Below, in pieces: positions 11,592-22,889 of a stretch of DNA of 64,000 bases (within the stretch, counting starts at the first letter, position 1; each line of letters opens with the position of its first letter). A program made the position numbers and the translations under genes. The DNA lies in NCBI GenBank assembly GCA_949592205.1, contig CATIUR010000001.1, positions 313,934,250-313,998,249 on the forward strand, given 5' to 3'. Origin of the DNA: Helichrysum umbraculigerum (taxonomy: Eukaryota > Streptophyta > Magnoliopsida > Asterales > Asteraceae). The notes under the pieces are model-generated. The model saw nothing but the letters and a program-made list of their open reading frames with translations, did not search any database and had not been told where the DNA came from.

Positions 11592-12060
11592 GGGCGCATA
11601 TCGGGTATGAACTTATCACTTTTTGCCGAGTTAGGGTATGAACCCAATTTATCACACAGGTCGGTAACAAACTTTCAAATTATGTTTCGAGTTGGGGAAC
11701 AAACTTTTTTCTTTTTGCCGAGTTAGGGTATGGACCCAATTTATTACACAGGTCGGTAACAAACTTTCAAATAATGTTTCGAGTTAGGTAACAAACTTTT
11801 TTTTTTCATTTCAAATTATGTTTCAAATTATGTTTCGAGGTCGGTAACGAACTTTCAAATTATGTTTCGAGGTCGGTAATGAACTTTCAAATTATGTTTC
11901 GAGTTAGGTAACGAACTTTCAAATTATGTTTCGAGTTAGGTGAAAAAAAGTTCGTTCCCTAACTCGAAATATAATTTGAAAGTTTGTTACCGACCTGTGT
12001 AATAAATTGGGTTCATACCCTAACTCGGTAAAAAGTGATAAGTTCATACCGATCTGCACC
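11592..12060. mobile_element. Fold-back MITE-like element with long terminal inverted repeats
   Basis: The two ends form an inverted repeat of about 120 bp at roughly 95% identity: 11592 onwards reads GGGCGCATATCGGGTATGAA, and the complement of the right end reads GGTGCAGATCGGTATGAA. The element is flanked on both sides by ATTAA (11587-11591 and 12061-12065), a good 5-bp duplication (a TAA or TTAA core is also possible). The centre holds degenerate direct repeats of the type AACTTTCAAATTATGTTTCG. It has no coding capacity. A Tourist/Harbinger-like origin is possible but not shown. Confidence 0.8.
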
Positions 12061-12304
12061 ATTAACCCTAATTGATAACCTAGATCCCATGCCCGTTGTA
12101 GTTTAAAGAACAACCCTAGGTCATACCTATCGCTATACTCACCCATAGCTTTAGTATACTTAGGCCCAGCAAAATATAAAATATAAATAACTCCACTGAC
12201 CCGCATCCGACCTGTTTGGTCAAGTCCTTCGACGACGAGGACGGTTCCCCCTTCGTTAGAAAGGTGAGCTAAAAAAACCGACCGTTCGGGCGCCGTCAAG
12301 TTTT

Positions 12305-12322
12305 TGGCGCCACTGCCAGGGA
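12305..12322 (+). other. Primer binding site of element A (tRNA-Asp type)
   Basis: TGGCGCCACTGCCAGGGA lies six bases after the LTR end. Athila elements use a site of the form TGGCGCC..TGCCGGGGA, complementary to the 3' end of tRNA-Asp. Two or three positions differ from the copies of D and C, so priming may be weakened. Confidence 0.8.
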
Positions 12323-12478
12323 CTACAACGACCGATTTAGGAATTTAGTTATCTTAGTTATTTAGCGATCCTTTCGGAAGATCAATATCATCCGAAAGTT
12401 TCCTTTCCGTTCATTCCTTTTCAGTACCCTTTCCTTTCCAAAACTCTCTTTTCTACCAAAACCCCAAATTCTTCAGCC

Positions 12479-13708
12479 ATGACGACTAGTCAACATGACT
12501 GGAAATTTGGAACAACTTTCAAAAGCCGTGAACCAAACTTTCAATCCACATCTTCTGTTCAGTGGCCAATCAAAACCCCTCCTATTCAACCTCTGTCTAC
12601 TCTACCATCCACTCCGTATGATTCCTCCTTCAACTCTCAACAACACTATAACGAAACTTTGATTAACTTCATGGTTGAACAAAATAACATAAATAGACAA
12701 GTAATAGCTTTTCAAGATAAAATTGATGCTTTACTTAGAATTTCTGAAGATTTAATCAAAAACATAGAAGTTAGTCTTAGACAACTATTTTCAAAAGTTG
12801 AGGAGAGCCACAGAGAAATCGTGATCAGTAACACTGTCTTAGTTGTTACGAGAGGAGGAAAAGAAACCAGAGTTGAACAAACCTTAGATAATTCTTCGAA
12901 CAAACCTTCCACTTCTACTGATCCAGTACCTAGTGACACCCCTGTCACTACAACAGATCCAGTACCCTCTCAAGCTCCAGAAATCATTCCGCGTACTCGA
13001 ATACCCTTTCCTGGTAGGCTTAAGAAGGAGAAGCAAGAAGCGCAGTTTGGGAAGTATCTTAAGATGTATAAAAGCCTGCACTTAAACGTTAGATTATTAG
13101 ATGCTTTAGTAGAAATGCCTAGTTGTGTAAAATTCTTCAAAGAACTTCTTTCAAATAAGGAAAAATCAAGACAAATAGTTAACATACCCTTAGATGCTGA
13201 ATGCTCTGCAATCATGCTACATGGTCTTCCACCAAAACTAGGAGATACTGGTCGTTTCACCATTCCTTGTTTCCTTCAAAATATCCAAGTTAGTAATGCC
13301 TTAGCTGACCTAGGTGCTAGTGTCAACCTTATGCCTTACTCACTATATAAGAAACTAGGATTATGTGAACTGTTGCCCACTCAAATGACCATCCAATTAG
13401 CTGATAGATCAGTTAAACTCCTTAGGGGGATTGCTGAAGATATTATGGTTCGAGTAGGTAAATTCATCTTCCCAGTTGACTTTGTCATTATGGATATTGA
13501 GGAAGATGCCCACGTTCCACTCATCCTTGGCAGATCTTTCCTAAACACTGTCAAGGCTGTTATTGACGTAAACGAAAAATCTTTAAAACTGAGGGTCGGA
13601 ACGGAGGAAGTCACCTTTAATGTCGATAAACTGATGAAACAACCTGTGGGAGAAGATCTTGGTCTTGTGGATTCCATGCAAGAAATATACGACGAGCATT
13701 TGGAATAG
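12479..13708 (+). pseudogene. Athila Gag remnant plus aspartic protease (element A)
   Basis: An open frame of 409 codons from ATG 12479. The N-terminal ~170 residues are low-complexity and Pro/Ser/Thr-rich and contain neither the capsid domain (W-x-L-PP-S-type motifs as in D and C) nor a zinc knuckle, so most of gag is missing. From about residue 175 it follows the Athila protease region: IPFPGRLKKEK, then CSAIMLHGLPPKLGDTGRFT, then the active-site motif DLGAS near residue 277 and the flap/ILGR region (VPLILGRSFL, near 345). The family protease cleaves the Gag-Pol precursor inside the particle. The frame closes at 13708 and pol continues in another frame. Confidence 0.75.
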
Positions 13709-14635
13709 ATTCTGGCAGTTAGCAATCACGACCATCTTCCCAACACAGTCATAACTACAAGAAGACTATGCCAAGACGATGTTGGACTCTGCTCAGCTAT
13801 CTCTAACAAATCAGCACACTCTGGGGAGCTGCTATTTCCTTTATCTGAAATAAAGTATCCTCCCTTGCACCGCCTGACAACACTTTCACGAACAATTCAT
13901 TTGTTTTTGTTACCTTAGGCGAAGGCATTCCTATACCAATCTTACAAAGGGGTCATACTGATTCATCTCCTTCAGTAGCTGAAATTCTCAAATTCTTTGA
14001 GGAGATGGAATCAGAAATCTCAGCTGAGCCGCAACTATCTGAAGGTTGTGCGACACAAAATCTAGAAATCACCATAAGTACATCTTCAACAGCTCAATTT
14101 CAGAGGTTTGCCTTTACCGACACCAATGATATCATCTTTACTAAAAATAATGCAACCTCCTCATCATCTACAAGCAAATACGAGCTGAAGAAGAATGCAC
14201 CCCCTAATGAGACAAAGTTAGTAGAAATAGCATCAGCCACTGCAGCCGACTCATCTCCGAATGAACCAGACTTCCAAACGGAGTATGACGTGTTACAAAG
14301 AGATGAGATTGCTCGAATGAAACCTTCCATTGAAGAACCGCCAGAGTTGGAGCTGAAGGAACTACCCTCTCATCTGGAGTATGCTTTTCTTGAAGGAACC
14401 TCGCATCTACCCGTTATAATTACAAAAGGTCTTACATCCGAAGAGAAAGCATGACTCATCAAAGTGTTGAAGTCACACAGGAAGGCAATTGCATGGAAAA
14501 TCTCTGACATCTAAGGGATCAGTCCAAACTACTGCACTCACAAGATACTCATGGAAAACGACTTCAAACCTTCCATACAGAGACAGAGGAGAGTTAACCC
14601 GAAGATTCAAGACGTGGTCAAAAAGGAGGTTATCA
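13709..14635 (+). pseudogene. Element A region between protease and RT, with start of RT
   Basis: The clearest open part is 14005-14454 (from MESEISAEPQ), an acidic linker ending in ELKELPSHLEYAFL, the block that precedes RT in Athila polyproteins; D has the same block (ELKELPAHLEYAYL). A TGA at 14452 and a TAA at about 14513 interrupt what continues as the RT start (HKAIAW-like and SYCTHKIL-like blocks). At 14635 the reading is cut by copia element E and resumes at 28999. Confidence 0.65.
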
Positions 14636-15310
14636 TGTTGAGTCAAAACTGTTTCTGAATTGAAGTTGTTGATGAGAAGACAGAGTACAAAGTGTTTAAA
14701 ACTGTTTGTGTTGAAGGATAAAACTGTTTTTACAAAGCTACAACTGATAGAAGAAATCTGAAGAGAAGACAAGTGTTACAACTGATTGAAGATAGATTTC
14801 AACTGATAGTTATGTGTCTGTAAGTAGTTAAAACTGCTTATGTATCTATAACTGTTAGTTATATATGTAGCAGTTAACACTGATTATATATTTGTACTTA
14901 GTCTTATATTACAATTGAAGCAGTTACCACTGAATGTGTAATAGTCACAACTGTTTACTTCAGAATGGTAGTTACAACTGTTTATGATTTTGTGATAAGT
15001 ATGAGTCGGTTATGGAAGTTATTTTATTCCATATTCATAGGAGATTGTACAGGACTCTATGTGTTATAAATAGAGATCCTTTAGACCTAGATAGGTTAAG
15101 GTTTTGCGCAGCTTCAAGGTTTTCTGTAACCCTAATACATTAAGTGTATTCGTCTTATATCATTAATAAGATTGAAGCTTTCGGTATATTATTGTGTTCA
15201 TCATATTAATTGATCTTCTTAATATTATTGAGTGTGATTCCGCAACTTCTCAATAATACATTCAAGGCTTATTATATACGATTGTTTATTAAGTTAAACA
15301 GGGACTAACA
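14636..15310 (+). repeat. 5' LTR of copia element E
   Basis: TG..CA bounded, 675 bp, with TATAAATA at 15065-15072. The U3 part is dense in MYB-core-like words (AACTG and its complement CAGTT, about a dozen between 14645 and 14985). It is nearly identical to the 3' copy at 28319, so by LTR divergence the insertion is recent. Confidence 0.93.
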
Positions 15311-15313
15311 AAG

Positions 15314-15325
15314 TGGTATCAGAGC
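15314..15325 (+). other. Primer binding site of element E (initiator tRNA-Met)
   Basis: TGGTATCAGAGC three bases after the 5' LTR end is the standard plant site complementary to the 3' end of initiator tRNA-Met. Confidence 0.92.
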
Positions 15326-15408
15326 TTGTGAAGCTTTGAAGACAGAAAGATCTGGGATTATTCGTATTAGTGTTTGAGGTTTTGTTATTAAATTAAGTTT
15401 TGATTTCA

Positions 15409-18124
15409 ATGGCTACTGAAGGGAATGAAGGAATTCAAGCAACAAAGATTCCAATGCTCAAACCTGATGAGTTTGACCTATGGAAGGTCAGAATCAGGCA
15501 ATACATGCTTCTCACAGATTATCAGATGTGGGAAGTTGTTGTTAATGGTATACCAGTAACGCTGTGATGGTGTAAAGCAGCCAAGACCACCACCAACATC
15601 TGATGCAGAGAGAAAAATCAGATCTACAGAGTACAAGGCTCTTAGTATTCTGTTGCTATCCATTCCTAATGAGCATCAGAGTAGATTTGATTCTTGTGAG
15701 GATCCCAAGGTACTAATGGAGGCAATTGAGAAGAGGTTTGGTGGTAATGATAACACCAAAAAGAATAAAAGATCTCTGTTAAAGCAACAATTTGAGAATT
15801 TTAGCCATGTGAAAACTGAAACTCTAACTCAAACCTTTGATAGGTTTACTAAATTAGTTGGAGAATTGGAAAATCACAAGGTTAAGATTGACAAAGAAGA
15901 TCTTAACAGAAAGTTCTTAAGATCATTAGGTAATGAATGGACAATCTACACAGTTGGATTGAGGCAGAGTTCAGATATTGAGATCAAGGAATTAGAAGAT
16001 ATATACAATGATCTGAGGAACTTTGAGTCTGAGGTGGAGAGCAAGAAGCAAGCTTCTGGGTATAGTAACAATGCTGCTTTTATGTCTATGGCTGGAACAA
16101 AATTAGAGTCAAGCCAAATGGGTTCTGTTTATGTTTCAGGAGGAGCAGGATCATCATCTAACAGTTCTAATGATCAGATATTAGAATCTTTCTTTGGAAG
16201 TAATGTGAATTCTTCACTTACTAATGAAGATTTGGAACAATTTGATGGTGATGATCTAGAGGAGATGGATATTAAGTGGCAAATTGCTTTGATTACTCAG
16301 AGAGCAAAAAGGTTCATGCAGAGGACTGGTAGGAACAACTTTGCATACAAGAGGAATGATGCAAATTGGTTTGATAAGAGCAAGATTGAGTGTTTCAACT
16401 GTCACAAGATGGGACACTTTGCTAGAGAATGCAGAAACCCTAGGCAATAGCAGAATGGTAATGGTCAGAGAGCTGGAAGCAATGGAACTCAAACTAGAAA
16501 CATTCCAATTCAGGGTGCTTCAGCAAATGCATTGGTGTCTATGGATGGCTGTGGATGGGACTGGAGTGATCAAGAAGAACATGTAGTGAAGAATCAATGT
16601 CTCATGGCCATTGCAGAATCTGACAAAAAGTCAGAAGTTCCTACTGAGGTACAAAATAAATTATGTTCTGCTCTTTGTAAACAAACTGTTAAACATTACA
16701 GGGATCATAATATAAAAGTGTGTGAGGAACTAAAACAATGGGAAATCAAAAGTAAACACACCACAGCAGTCATTGAAAATCTGGAAAATCAAATAAAGGC
16801 ATATGAAGTCAATGCAACACAGTTTAAATATGACATTGAATATGCTAGGTGGGAGAGAGACACTTTTAAAGATAAAGTCTAGTTGTTGTCTAAGAAACTT
16901 ACTGAGGTAACATGTGAAAGAGATAGCATAAGACTTGATGTAAATAAATTAGAATATGCTTCTAAGAGTGTCAATAAACTTATTGATTCACAGATTCATG
17001 ATAAAATTAAAACTGGATTAGGGTACAATAATGTACCTCCACCTTATAATCACACCTACTTTCCTCCTAAAAGTGAAATTGATATCAATTCACTTAAAAA
17101 AGGAATGACCGATGAGGTTAAAAAGGCTGATCCAATTAAAAGTTTATCTAATGATGAGTTGTTTGTTGAAGGTGAAGTTAGTGATTGGACTGAAGAAGAT
17201 GATCAGAGTGATAGGACATCTGTTAGTGAGAAGAGTGTAAAATCTGAATCATATAAGTCTGAGTCAACATGTGAGAATGTGAAGAGAGTAATTACTGGTC
17301 TAGTTTCTGAGCTTAAAACTGATAAACTAGAAGAGGGTAAGAAAATGTTTAAGGAAAAGGCTAAACTGGCCTTAGAGAATGTGAGTATGAACACTAACAA
17401 ATCTAAACATGGGTTAGGATATGTTAGTAATACAGTTAATTCAGTTACTAAACCTGTTATTAAATCTGTTGTGAATAACTGTATTAATTGTAAATGTAAA
17501 GCAAGTACTTCTTCTTCACAGAATTTTCAAAATCAAAAACCCAGAGGTAATCAAAGAAACTGGAATCAAATGATTTCACAGAAACTGGGTAATAATGTTA
17601 CTGTGCTAAAAGAAAGGACTTGCTTTATATGTGGAAAAATGGGTCATCTTCAATATGACTGTTATCATAATCCTGAGAATGTTCAAAGGATTAGAAAACA
17701 ATCATGGACAAAAGCAAATATGATTAACAAACAAAATTTTCAATCAAAAGTTAATCATACTGCCAGAGTTCAGAAGATAAACTCAAAGGCTAACATGTTA
17801 AGCACTGTTACAGATAAATCTACTGCAGCAGTAATAACAAATTTAGCCAAAAGTTTAAAGACTAAAACAGTGGTAACCAAATACAAAAACAGTGTTAACA
17901 AAATTAACACTGACTCTTCATTTGGTAAAACAGTTAAAACTGTTAAGCCAAGAAACACTGTTAAGTCTAAAATAAGTTGGATTTGGACACCTATTAAGTC
18001 TGATAATTTAACACATCCAAATACCAACAGTGCATCACAATCAATAATCTGCAAGAAAGTTGAGTATGTGAATGCACATGGGAAACCCAAAGCCAAATTG
18101 GTTTGGGTTCCCAAGAGAAATTAA
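15409..18124 (+). pseudogene. Copia Gag of element E, interrupted
   Basis: The start ATG at 15409 gives MATEGNEGIQ and about 50 residues before a frameshift near 15560. The frame then runs from about 15570 through 16450 with UBN2-type capsid features (RFGGND, LRSLGNEW) and a CCHC zinc knuckle, CFNCHKMGHFAREC, near 16400. TAG codons at 16448 and 16880 interrupt the same frame, which continues to 18124 with a helical stretch, a Lys/Ser-rich region and a second CCHC knuckle, CFICGKMGHLQYDC, near 17625. A long Gag with two separated knuckles is unusual for small copia families and fits SIRE-like elements. The role is RNA packaging and particle assembly. Confidence 0.82.
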
Positions 18125-18306
18125 TTCTCTTTTTGACTGTTTGTGCAGGGCAAGCCAAAGAGCTTATGGCATATTGATAGTGGATGCTCAAGGCACATGA
18201 CTGGAGACAAAGGAAAGCTACAGGATTTCAAATCTTTTGATGGTGGATATGTAGCTTTTGGAAGCAATCCAAAAGGAGGAAAGATCACAGGCAAAGGGAC
18301 AGAGTG
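18125..18306 (+). pseudogene. Copia aspartic protease start (element E), truncated by a stop
   Basis: Just after the Gag stop another frame reads SLWHIDSGCSRHMTGD, the copia protease active-site region (D-S-G), and continues with FKSFDGGYVAFG to a TGA near 18306, where the frame moves into that of integrase. A family protease of about 100 residues would normally continue, so a frameshift is likely here. Confidence 0.75.
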
Positions 18307-19336
18307 AAAAGCTAAGTTTTGATAATGTTTATTTTGTGGAACAACTGAGGTATAATTTGCTAAGTGTGAGTCAAATCACAGATAAAAAGAACCCAGTTCA
18401 TTTTACTGACACTGAATGCCTTATCTTGTCCAAGGAATTCAAAATACCTGAAAACATGATTTTAATGAGAATTCCAAGGCAAGATAATGTATATAAGTGT
18501 GACTTAGCAAATATGACACCTCAACCTGATTTAAATTGTCTTATTTCTAAAGCAAGTGTGAATGAATCTGAACTGTGGCATAGGAGGATGTGTCACATGA
18601 ATTTCAAAACCATTAACAAACTTGTCAAAAACAAGCTTGTTAGAGGTTTGCCTGAAAAGGTCTATTCATGTGATGATCATTGTGTTTCTTGTCAAAAGGG
18701 AAAGCAACACAAATCCTCATTTAAGTGGAAAACTGTGAACACAAACTGCACACCCCTACACTTATTGCATATGGACTTATTTGGACCAACCAGTATAAGT
18801 AGTATGGGGAAAATATCTTACTTCCTTGCCATTATTGATGATTACACTAGATTTACATGGGTTTTCTTTCTTAGGACAAAGGATGAGACAAGTGAAATAC
18901 TTAGATCATTTATAACTAAGATGGAAAATCAATTGGATAAAAGAGTAAAGATCATTAGAAGTGATAATGGAACAGAATTTAAAAATCATGAGATGGATAA
19001 ATTTTGTGAAGTTAAAGGTATTAAGAGAGAATTTAGTGCACCTAGAACTCCTCAACAAAATGGAGTAGCTGAAAGGAGGAATAGGACACTGATTGAGGCT
19101 GCTAGAACCATGCTATCCAATGCAAAGCTACCTATGTCCTTTTGGGCAGAGGCAGTTAGCACAGCTTGCTATGTTCAGAATATGGTATTAGTTGTTAAGC
19201 CTCATAACAAGACACCATATGAACTGTTATTTAAGAAAAAGCCATTGGTTAGTTTCTTAAAATCTTTTGGGTGTCCTTGTACAATCTTAAATACCAAAGA
19301 TCACTTAGGTAAGTTTGAGAGTAAGGCAGATGAGGG
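18258..19336 (+). pseudogene. Copia integrase (element E), C-terminus cut by insertion G
   Basis: The frame contains the GAG-pre-integrase zinc module (H-x4-H in LWHRRMCH, then CVSC) and the catalytic core with the three acidic residues in MDLFGP, RSDNGTEF and NGVAERRNRT (D, D, E). It then reads the conserved SFGCPC and KFESKADEG blocks and is broken at 19336, where chromovirus G begins. The enzyme would insert the cDNA into host DNA. The usual C-terminal part and the following linker are not present beyond the insertion. Confidence 0.88.
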
Positions 19337-20937
19337 TGTAACACCCGACAATTTAGGTTAACTGTTAAACATAGCTAGAACCTTAATTACATGTATTTAG
19401 TTCTGTATTAGGCTAAGTACTTGTAACTACTTGTATACGTGCATATACATTTACGTGATTTGTTGAAATTACGCGAAACAACCGGACGAAGTCCGACAAT
19501 TTATACGACGTTGGTGAAAACTTTTTCATAAATAACATAAATCTATTTTATAATAAATAGTAGTTGTTTACACATATATTATTATTACGTATAATAATAC
19601 ACGAAAAACTTAGACGTTTTGCTTAAAACGTAACAAACGCGACGAAGATGCGCAAATCGAGTCAGACAACCAAACGAAGCCCAATTAATATTTCAATAAC
19701 TCAAAATAAAGTATTTTAAATAATACTTTAATCGAAAAATATATCAGATAAATCGTTAGTTAAAAACGAACCAAATAAGCATTTAGCGAATAACCGAATA
19801 ACGAAAATAACGGGTAAACGACCACAGTACGTAACACAGTCTGAGAAGCAAAAATTAAAACACAAACCCCTCATGGGGGAGCCCCCAAAATCAGCCCATG
19901 TGCACCCACATGCCACCTTCCCCTTAACCCATTCACAAGACATGCATTCCTCATTCCTCATTCACATCACTTCACACTTTCACTCTTTCCTAATTTCTCT
20001 CTAGCCTCTCTCTAAACCTTCATCTCTCTCTCTAGAAATCTGGAAAATCACCACCCTCAAGCCACCACAAGACCACCATTGAACCACCACTCAACCACCA
20101 TCATCCACCATAGCACCACCAACAAAATACCTAACTTGTAATAATAAGGAGCTCTAGAACATCATCATCATCACATTCTTCACCTTCACCACTTGTTTTT
20201 GTAAGAATCCAAGTCCTATATCTCTTTAATTTTACTTGCATGCTACTGATCTTGATGTTATATTGTTCATCTAGCTAGATTATGTCCAAATTATAACTCA
20301 AAACACGTTTTTCATACACACATATAAAGTGACAGATTCTGTCTTCAAAAAGTCAGCTTACAAAAACGTTCATAACTTGAGTTCTAGGATGAGTTAGACA
20401 ACGAAATTTTTTTTAAAAGTTGCGTATTGAAAAGATCTACAACTTTCGTGTTATACACTTTTTCCAGATCCGTACGTATTTTTGGCTATAATCTAATCTT
20501 TGAGTCTGGTCTGAAAGTTTTCGAAAACCGAGTGTGGTTGTTACGCGGAATTATTTAAATATCTAGATGGACCCGATAATTACCGGAAAAATTATGTTAT
20601 GAACTAGATTAGTAGATGATCAGTTGGTAAAAATCTCAGACCTTGATTTGGATCAGAAGTTGTAGAAATCTAGTGGCGAACTAAACCGACAAAAATCGAA
20701 AATATGAAATATTGATGTTTTTAAGTTGCATGTTAAAAACCGACACCTCGAAATAACTCCGACACAAACCGACAAATTATTTGAACTCTATTAAAAGAAA
20801 TAAGGCTTGGGTAAAAGTTTCGGGTCAAACCGAGTAGGTTTGACCAAGTCAACAAAAACGGGGCTCGATTTCTAAAAACCGACAAACTTACTATTTTTGG
20901 AAAGTGGTAACAAAAATGGGTTTGGGTGACTAAACAA

Positions 20938-21115
20938 ATGACTTTGACCAGCTTTGACTCAGTTTGACCAACTTTGACCAGGGTTGATCAGCTTTGACCA
21001 GTTTGACCAGCTTTGACCAACTTTGACCAGTTTGACCAGAGTTGACCAGGTTTGACCAACTTTGACCAGGTTGACCAACTTTGACCAGCTTTGACGAGTT
21101 GACCACTTTGACCTA
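20938..21115 (+). repeat. TTGACC (W-box-like) array in the LTR of G
   Basis: About 17 copies of TTGAC, most as TTTGACCA with spacing of 9-11 bp. TTGAC[C/T] is the core bound by plant WRKY factors, so the array could act as an enhancer. That use is inferred, not shown. Confidence 0.8.
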
Positions 21116-21694
21116 CGGTTTGAGGTTTTTACGAACTAAATAATTTATTAGCAACACACGATATATACTAATGAATAATGTACAACGAAACAAACTTAAT
21201 AATAATGTCTAAACGAATTATTATTACAAACTTTTACCAACGGGTCGTACACGCTTTTGACAAACAAACTTGAACAACTTATTTGGACATACTAGTTGAT
21301 GAACTAGCTTTAGGTGGACATTAACCCTCCACCTACACGATTGGCTTAAGTGGACATTGACCCCCACTTATACAATCGCTATAGATGGTCATATGAGACA
21401 TCTACTTACATACAACCTTATACGTTTAGGATGTTAGAAGGTTGCACGTTGGATACACTCATTGCTTGCTTATTTGATTATTTGCTAGCTGCTTGCTAAA
21501 CTCAGGTGAGTTTCATAGCCCCTTTTTACTTGTTTGAACTGTTTTGGGGTGAGAATACATGCACTATTTTTATGAACTGTGATGTGAACTATTTTATGAA
21601 CTGTTGTTAGGAAAACACTTATACGTATTGCATGAGTTACTTTCTTTTCCACTAAGGCCAATACAATCATATAAATCTGTTGATTTACGCTTGC

Positions 21695-21925
21695 GATATT
21701 GCGGTAAAGCAATACAAAACGATATTGCGGTAAAGCAATACAAACGATATTGCGGTAAAGCAATACAAAACGATATTGCGGTAAAGCAATACAAAACGAT
21801 ATTGCGGTAAAGCAATACAAAACGATATTGCGGTAAAGCAATACAAAACGATATTGCGGTAAAGCAATACAAACGATATTGCGGTAAAGCAATACAAAAC
21901 GATATTGTGGTAAAGCAATACAAAC
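21695..21925 (+). repeat. Nine-unit tandem repeat, each unit able to fold as a hairpin
   Basis: Nine head-to-tail units of 26 or 25 bp (six and three copies, 231 bp in all). Each contains TATTGCGGTAAAGCAATA, a 6-bp stem with a GGTAAA loop. Units differ by one A and one T/C change, so amplification is recent. It lies in the LTR of G, about 340 bp before the LTR end. Confidence 0.93.
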
Positions 21926-22269
21926 TATTAAATCTTGTGATTTACAAATACGATATTGGCAATAGTATACAGAACTTGATTTATACAGAAACTCTGTTTT
22001 ACATAACTTTATTTTACAGAACTTTATTTTACAACAAGAAAATAATGTGTTTACATTATTACTTTACAGATTAAACCTATGAACTCACCAACATAATGTT
22101 GACCCATTTTTGCGTGTATTCTCAGGTTCACAGATGTAGTAGGACTACCCACAGGAAACAACATACTAGAGGTCGTTCAATGTAACTTTATGTGATGATA
22201 CTTGATTTGGTCGGCGCCCCCGTGACACCTCCTACTTCCGCTGCCACGTGTTTTGGGGGTGCGACAGAT

Positions 22270-22282
22270 TGGTATCAGAGCC
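22270..22282 (+). other. Primer binding site of chromovirus G
   Basis: TGGTATCAGAGCC, complementary to initiator tRNA-Met, starts four bases after the LTR end. The same site and following leader bases occur in F at 56806-56818 (minus strand). Confidence 0.88.
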
Positions 22283-22633
22283 TAAGGTTATAGCGAACTA
22301 GGATTGCATTAGTGACCTAGACTATAACCGTAAGGTTAGTATTCCTCATTTGTTATGACTGGTTCAGCAATTGCATCATTCAAATTTAATTTAACATAGC
22401 TTGATCAACTATGTACAATTAAAGGGGAATCGATGCAAGACCTGAAATGGTTGTAGCGAACGGGAATGCATTAGAAGACTTTGACCAAGGATAGAACGGG
22501 ACCAACCTTTATACGTGCTTTATGTGCTAAGTTCTTATAAACATATATATATATATGAAACCTATTTGTACAAACTTATACGTGCTATACTTATTAGGCT
22601 ATTATATATTATATATAAATAGGCCTCGGGGAA

Positions 22634-22855
22634 ATGGCAGATCTTCCCTTTGTAACATCACTTAACATAGAGAACGAGACCAAGGTCTCAATTACCAATA
22701 TAGAGACACCTACCGTGCTCAATCACCCACATATGATGAACAACAACACTGTTAGCAAGAATCCAACTGAGGAAGAAGCGATAGAATTAGAACCCTCCAA
22801 GGATCCGTCGCCTAGAATTCGCTTAAGATTAGCAGAAATTCCACCAAACATGTAA
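22634..22855 (+). other. Short open frame between G and copia RT, probable copia linker
   Basis: A frame of 73 codons (MADLPFVTSLNIENE...). Its acidic, Thr/Pro/Glu-rich composition (NIETPTV, EEEAIELEPS) is like the linker between integrase and RT in copia polyproteins, which would make it a fragment of E rather than of G. I cannot exclude that it is unrelated filler at a deletion junction. Confidence 0.35.
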
Positions 22856-22889
22856 AGTGTGTGGTAAACGATAATCAAAATAAAATTTT

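Larger units (their letters stand above)
9433..12298 (+). repeat. Left LTR of element A, carrying a fold-back insertion
   Basis: It starts TGATATCGC and ends CGCCGTCA just before the primer site. Without the inserted fold-back element (11592-12060 plus one 5-bp duplication) it is about 2.4 kb. It has three tandem copies of a 31-32 bp unit beginning GTACATGTGCTAGACC at 10019-10102 and a TATA box at 10155-10162. The last ~230 bp (12069-12298) match the end of the right LTR with only about ten differences. The preceding 2 kb matches the right LTR of B better than it matches its own partner. Confidence 0.65.
19337..22266 (+). repeat. 5' LTR of chromovirus G
   Basis: The start TGTAACACCCGACAATTTAG and end GGGGGTGCGACA match the ends of the F LTRs (read on the minus strand). 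No coding capacity. Two internal arrays stand out: TTGACC repeats (20938-21115) and nine 25-26 bp hairpin units (21695-21925). Confidence 0.85.
19337..22633 (+). mobile_element. Element G: truncated Tekay-type chromovirus (5' LTR plus leader)
   Basis: It begins TGTAACACCC inside the copia integrase frame and gives a 2.93-kb LTR, a primer site and about 365 bp of leader similar to the leader of F (both read CTAAGGTTATAG after the primer site and share an AACATAGCTTGATCAACTATG-like block). Nothing of its gag, pol or 3' LTR follows. Copia pol resumes at about 22890 with the segment between integrase and RT lost, so one deletion probably removed the rest of G together with part of E. The exact right end (about 22630) is an estimate. 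Confidence 0.75.

Noticed and set aside
15314..15325. tRNA-related sequence
   Set aside because: Only the short primer-binding complement is present; no cloverleaf. The same holds for 12305, 22270, 38766, 56806 and 63979.
19728..19961. Cys/Gly-rich 77-codon minus-strand frame in the LTR of G
   Set aside because: Lies in a noncoding LTR, no domain and no support from the homologous LTR of F.
21485..21923. Minus-strand open frames of 77-135 codons across the tandem array
   Set aside because: Open only because the repeat unit lacks stops; the peptide is a repeat of ALPQYRFVL-type units.
21695..21925. Regular repeats resembling a CRISPR array
   Set aside because: Units are directly adjacent with no unique spacers, and this is a plant LTR.
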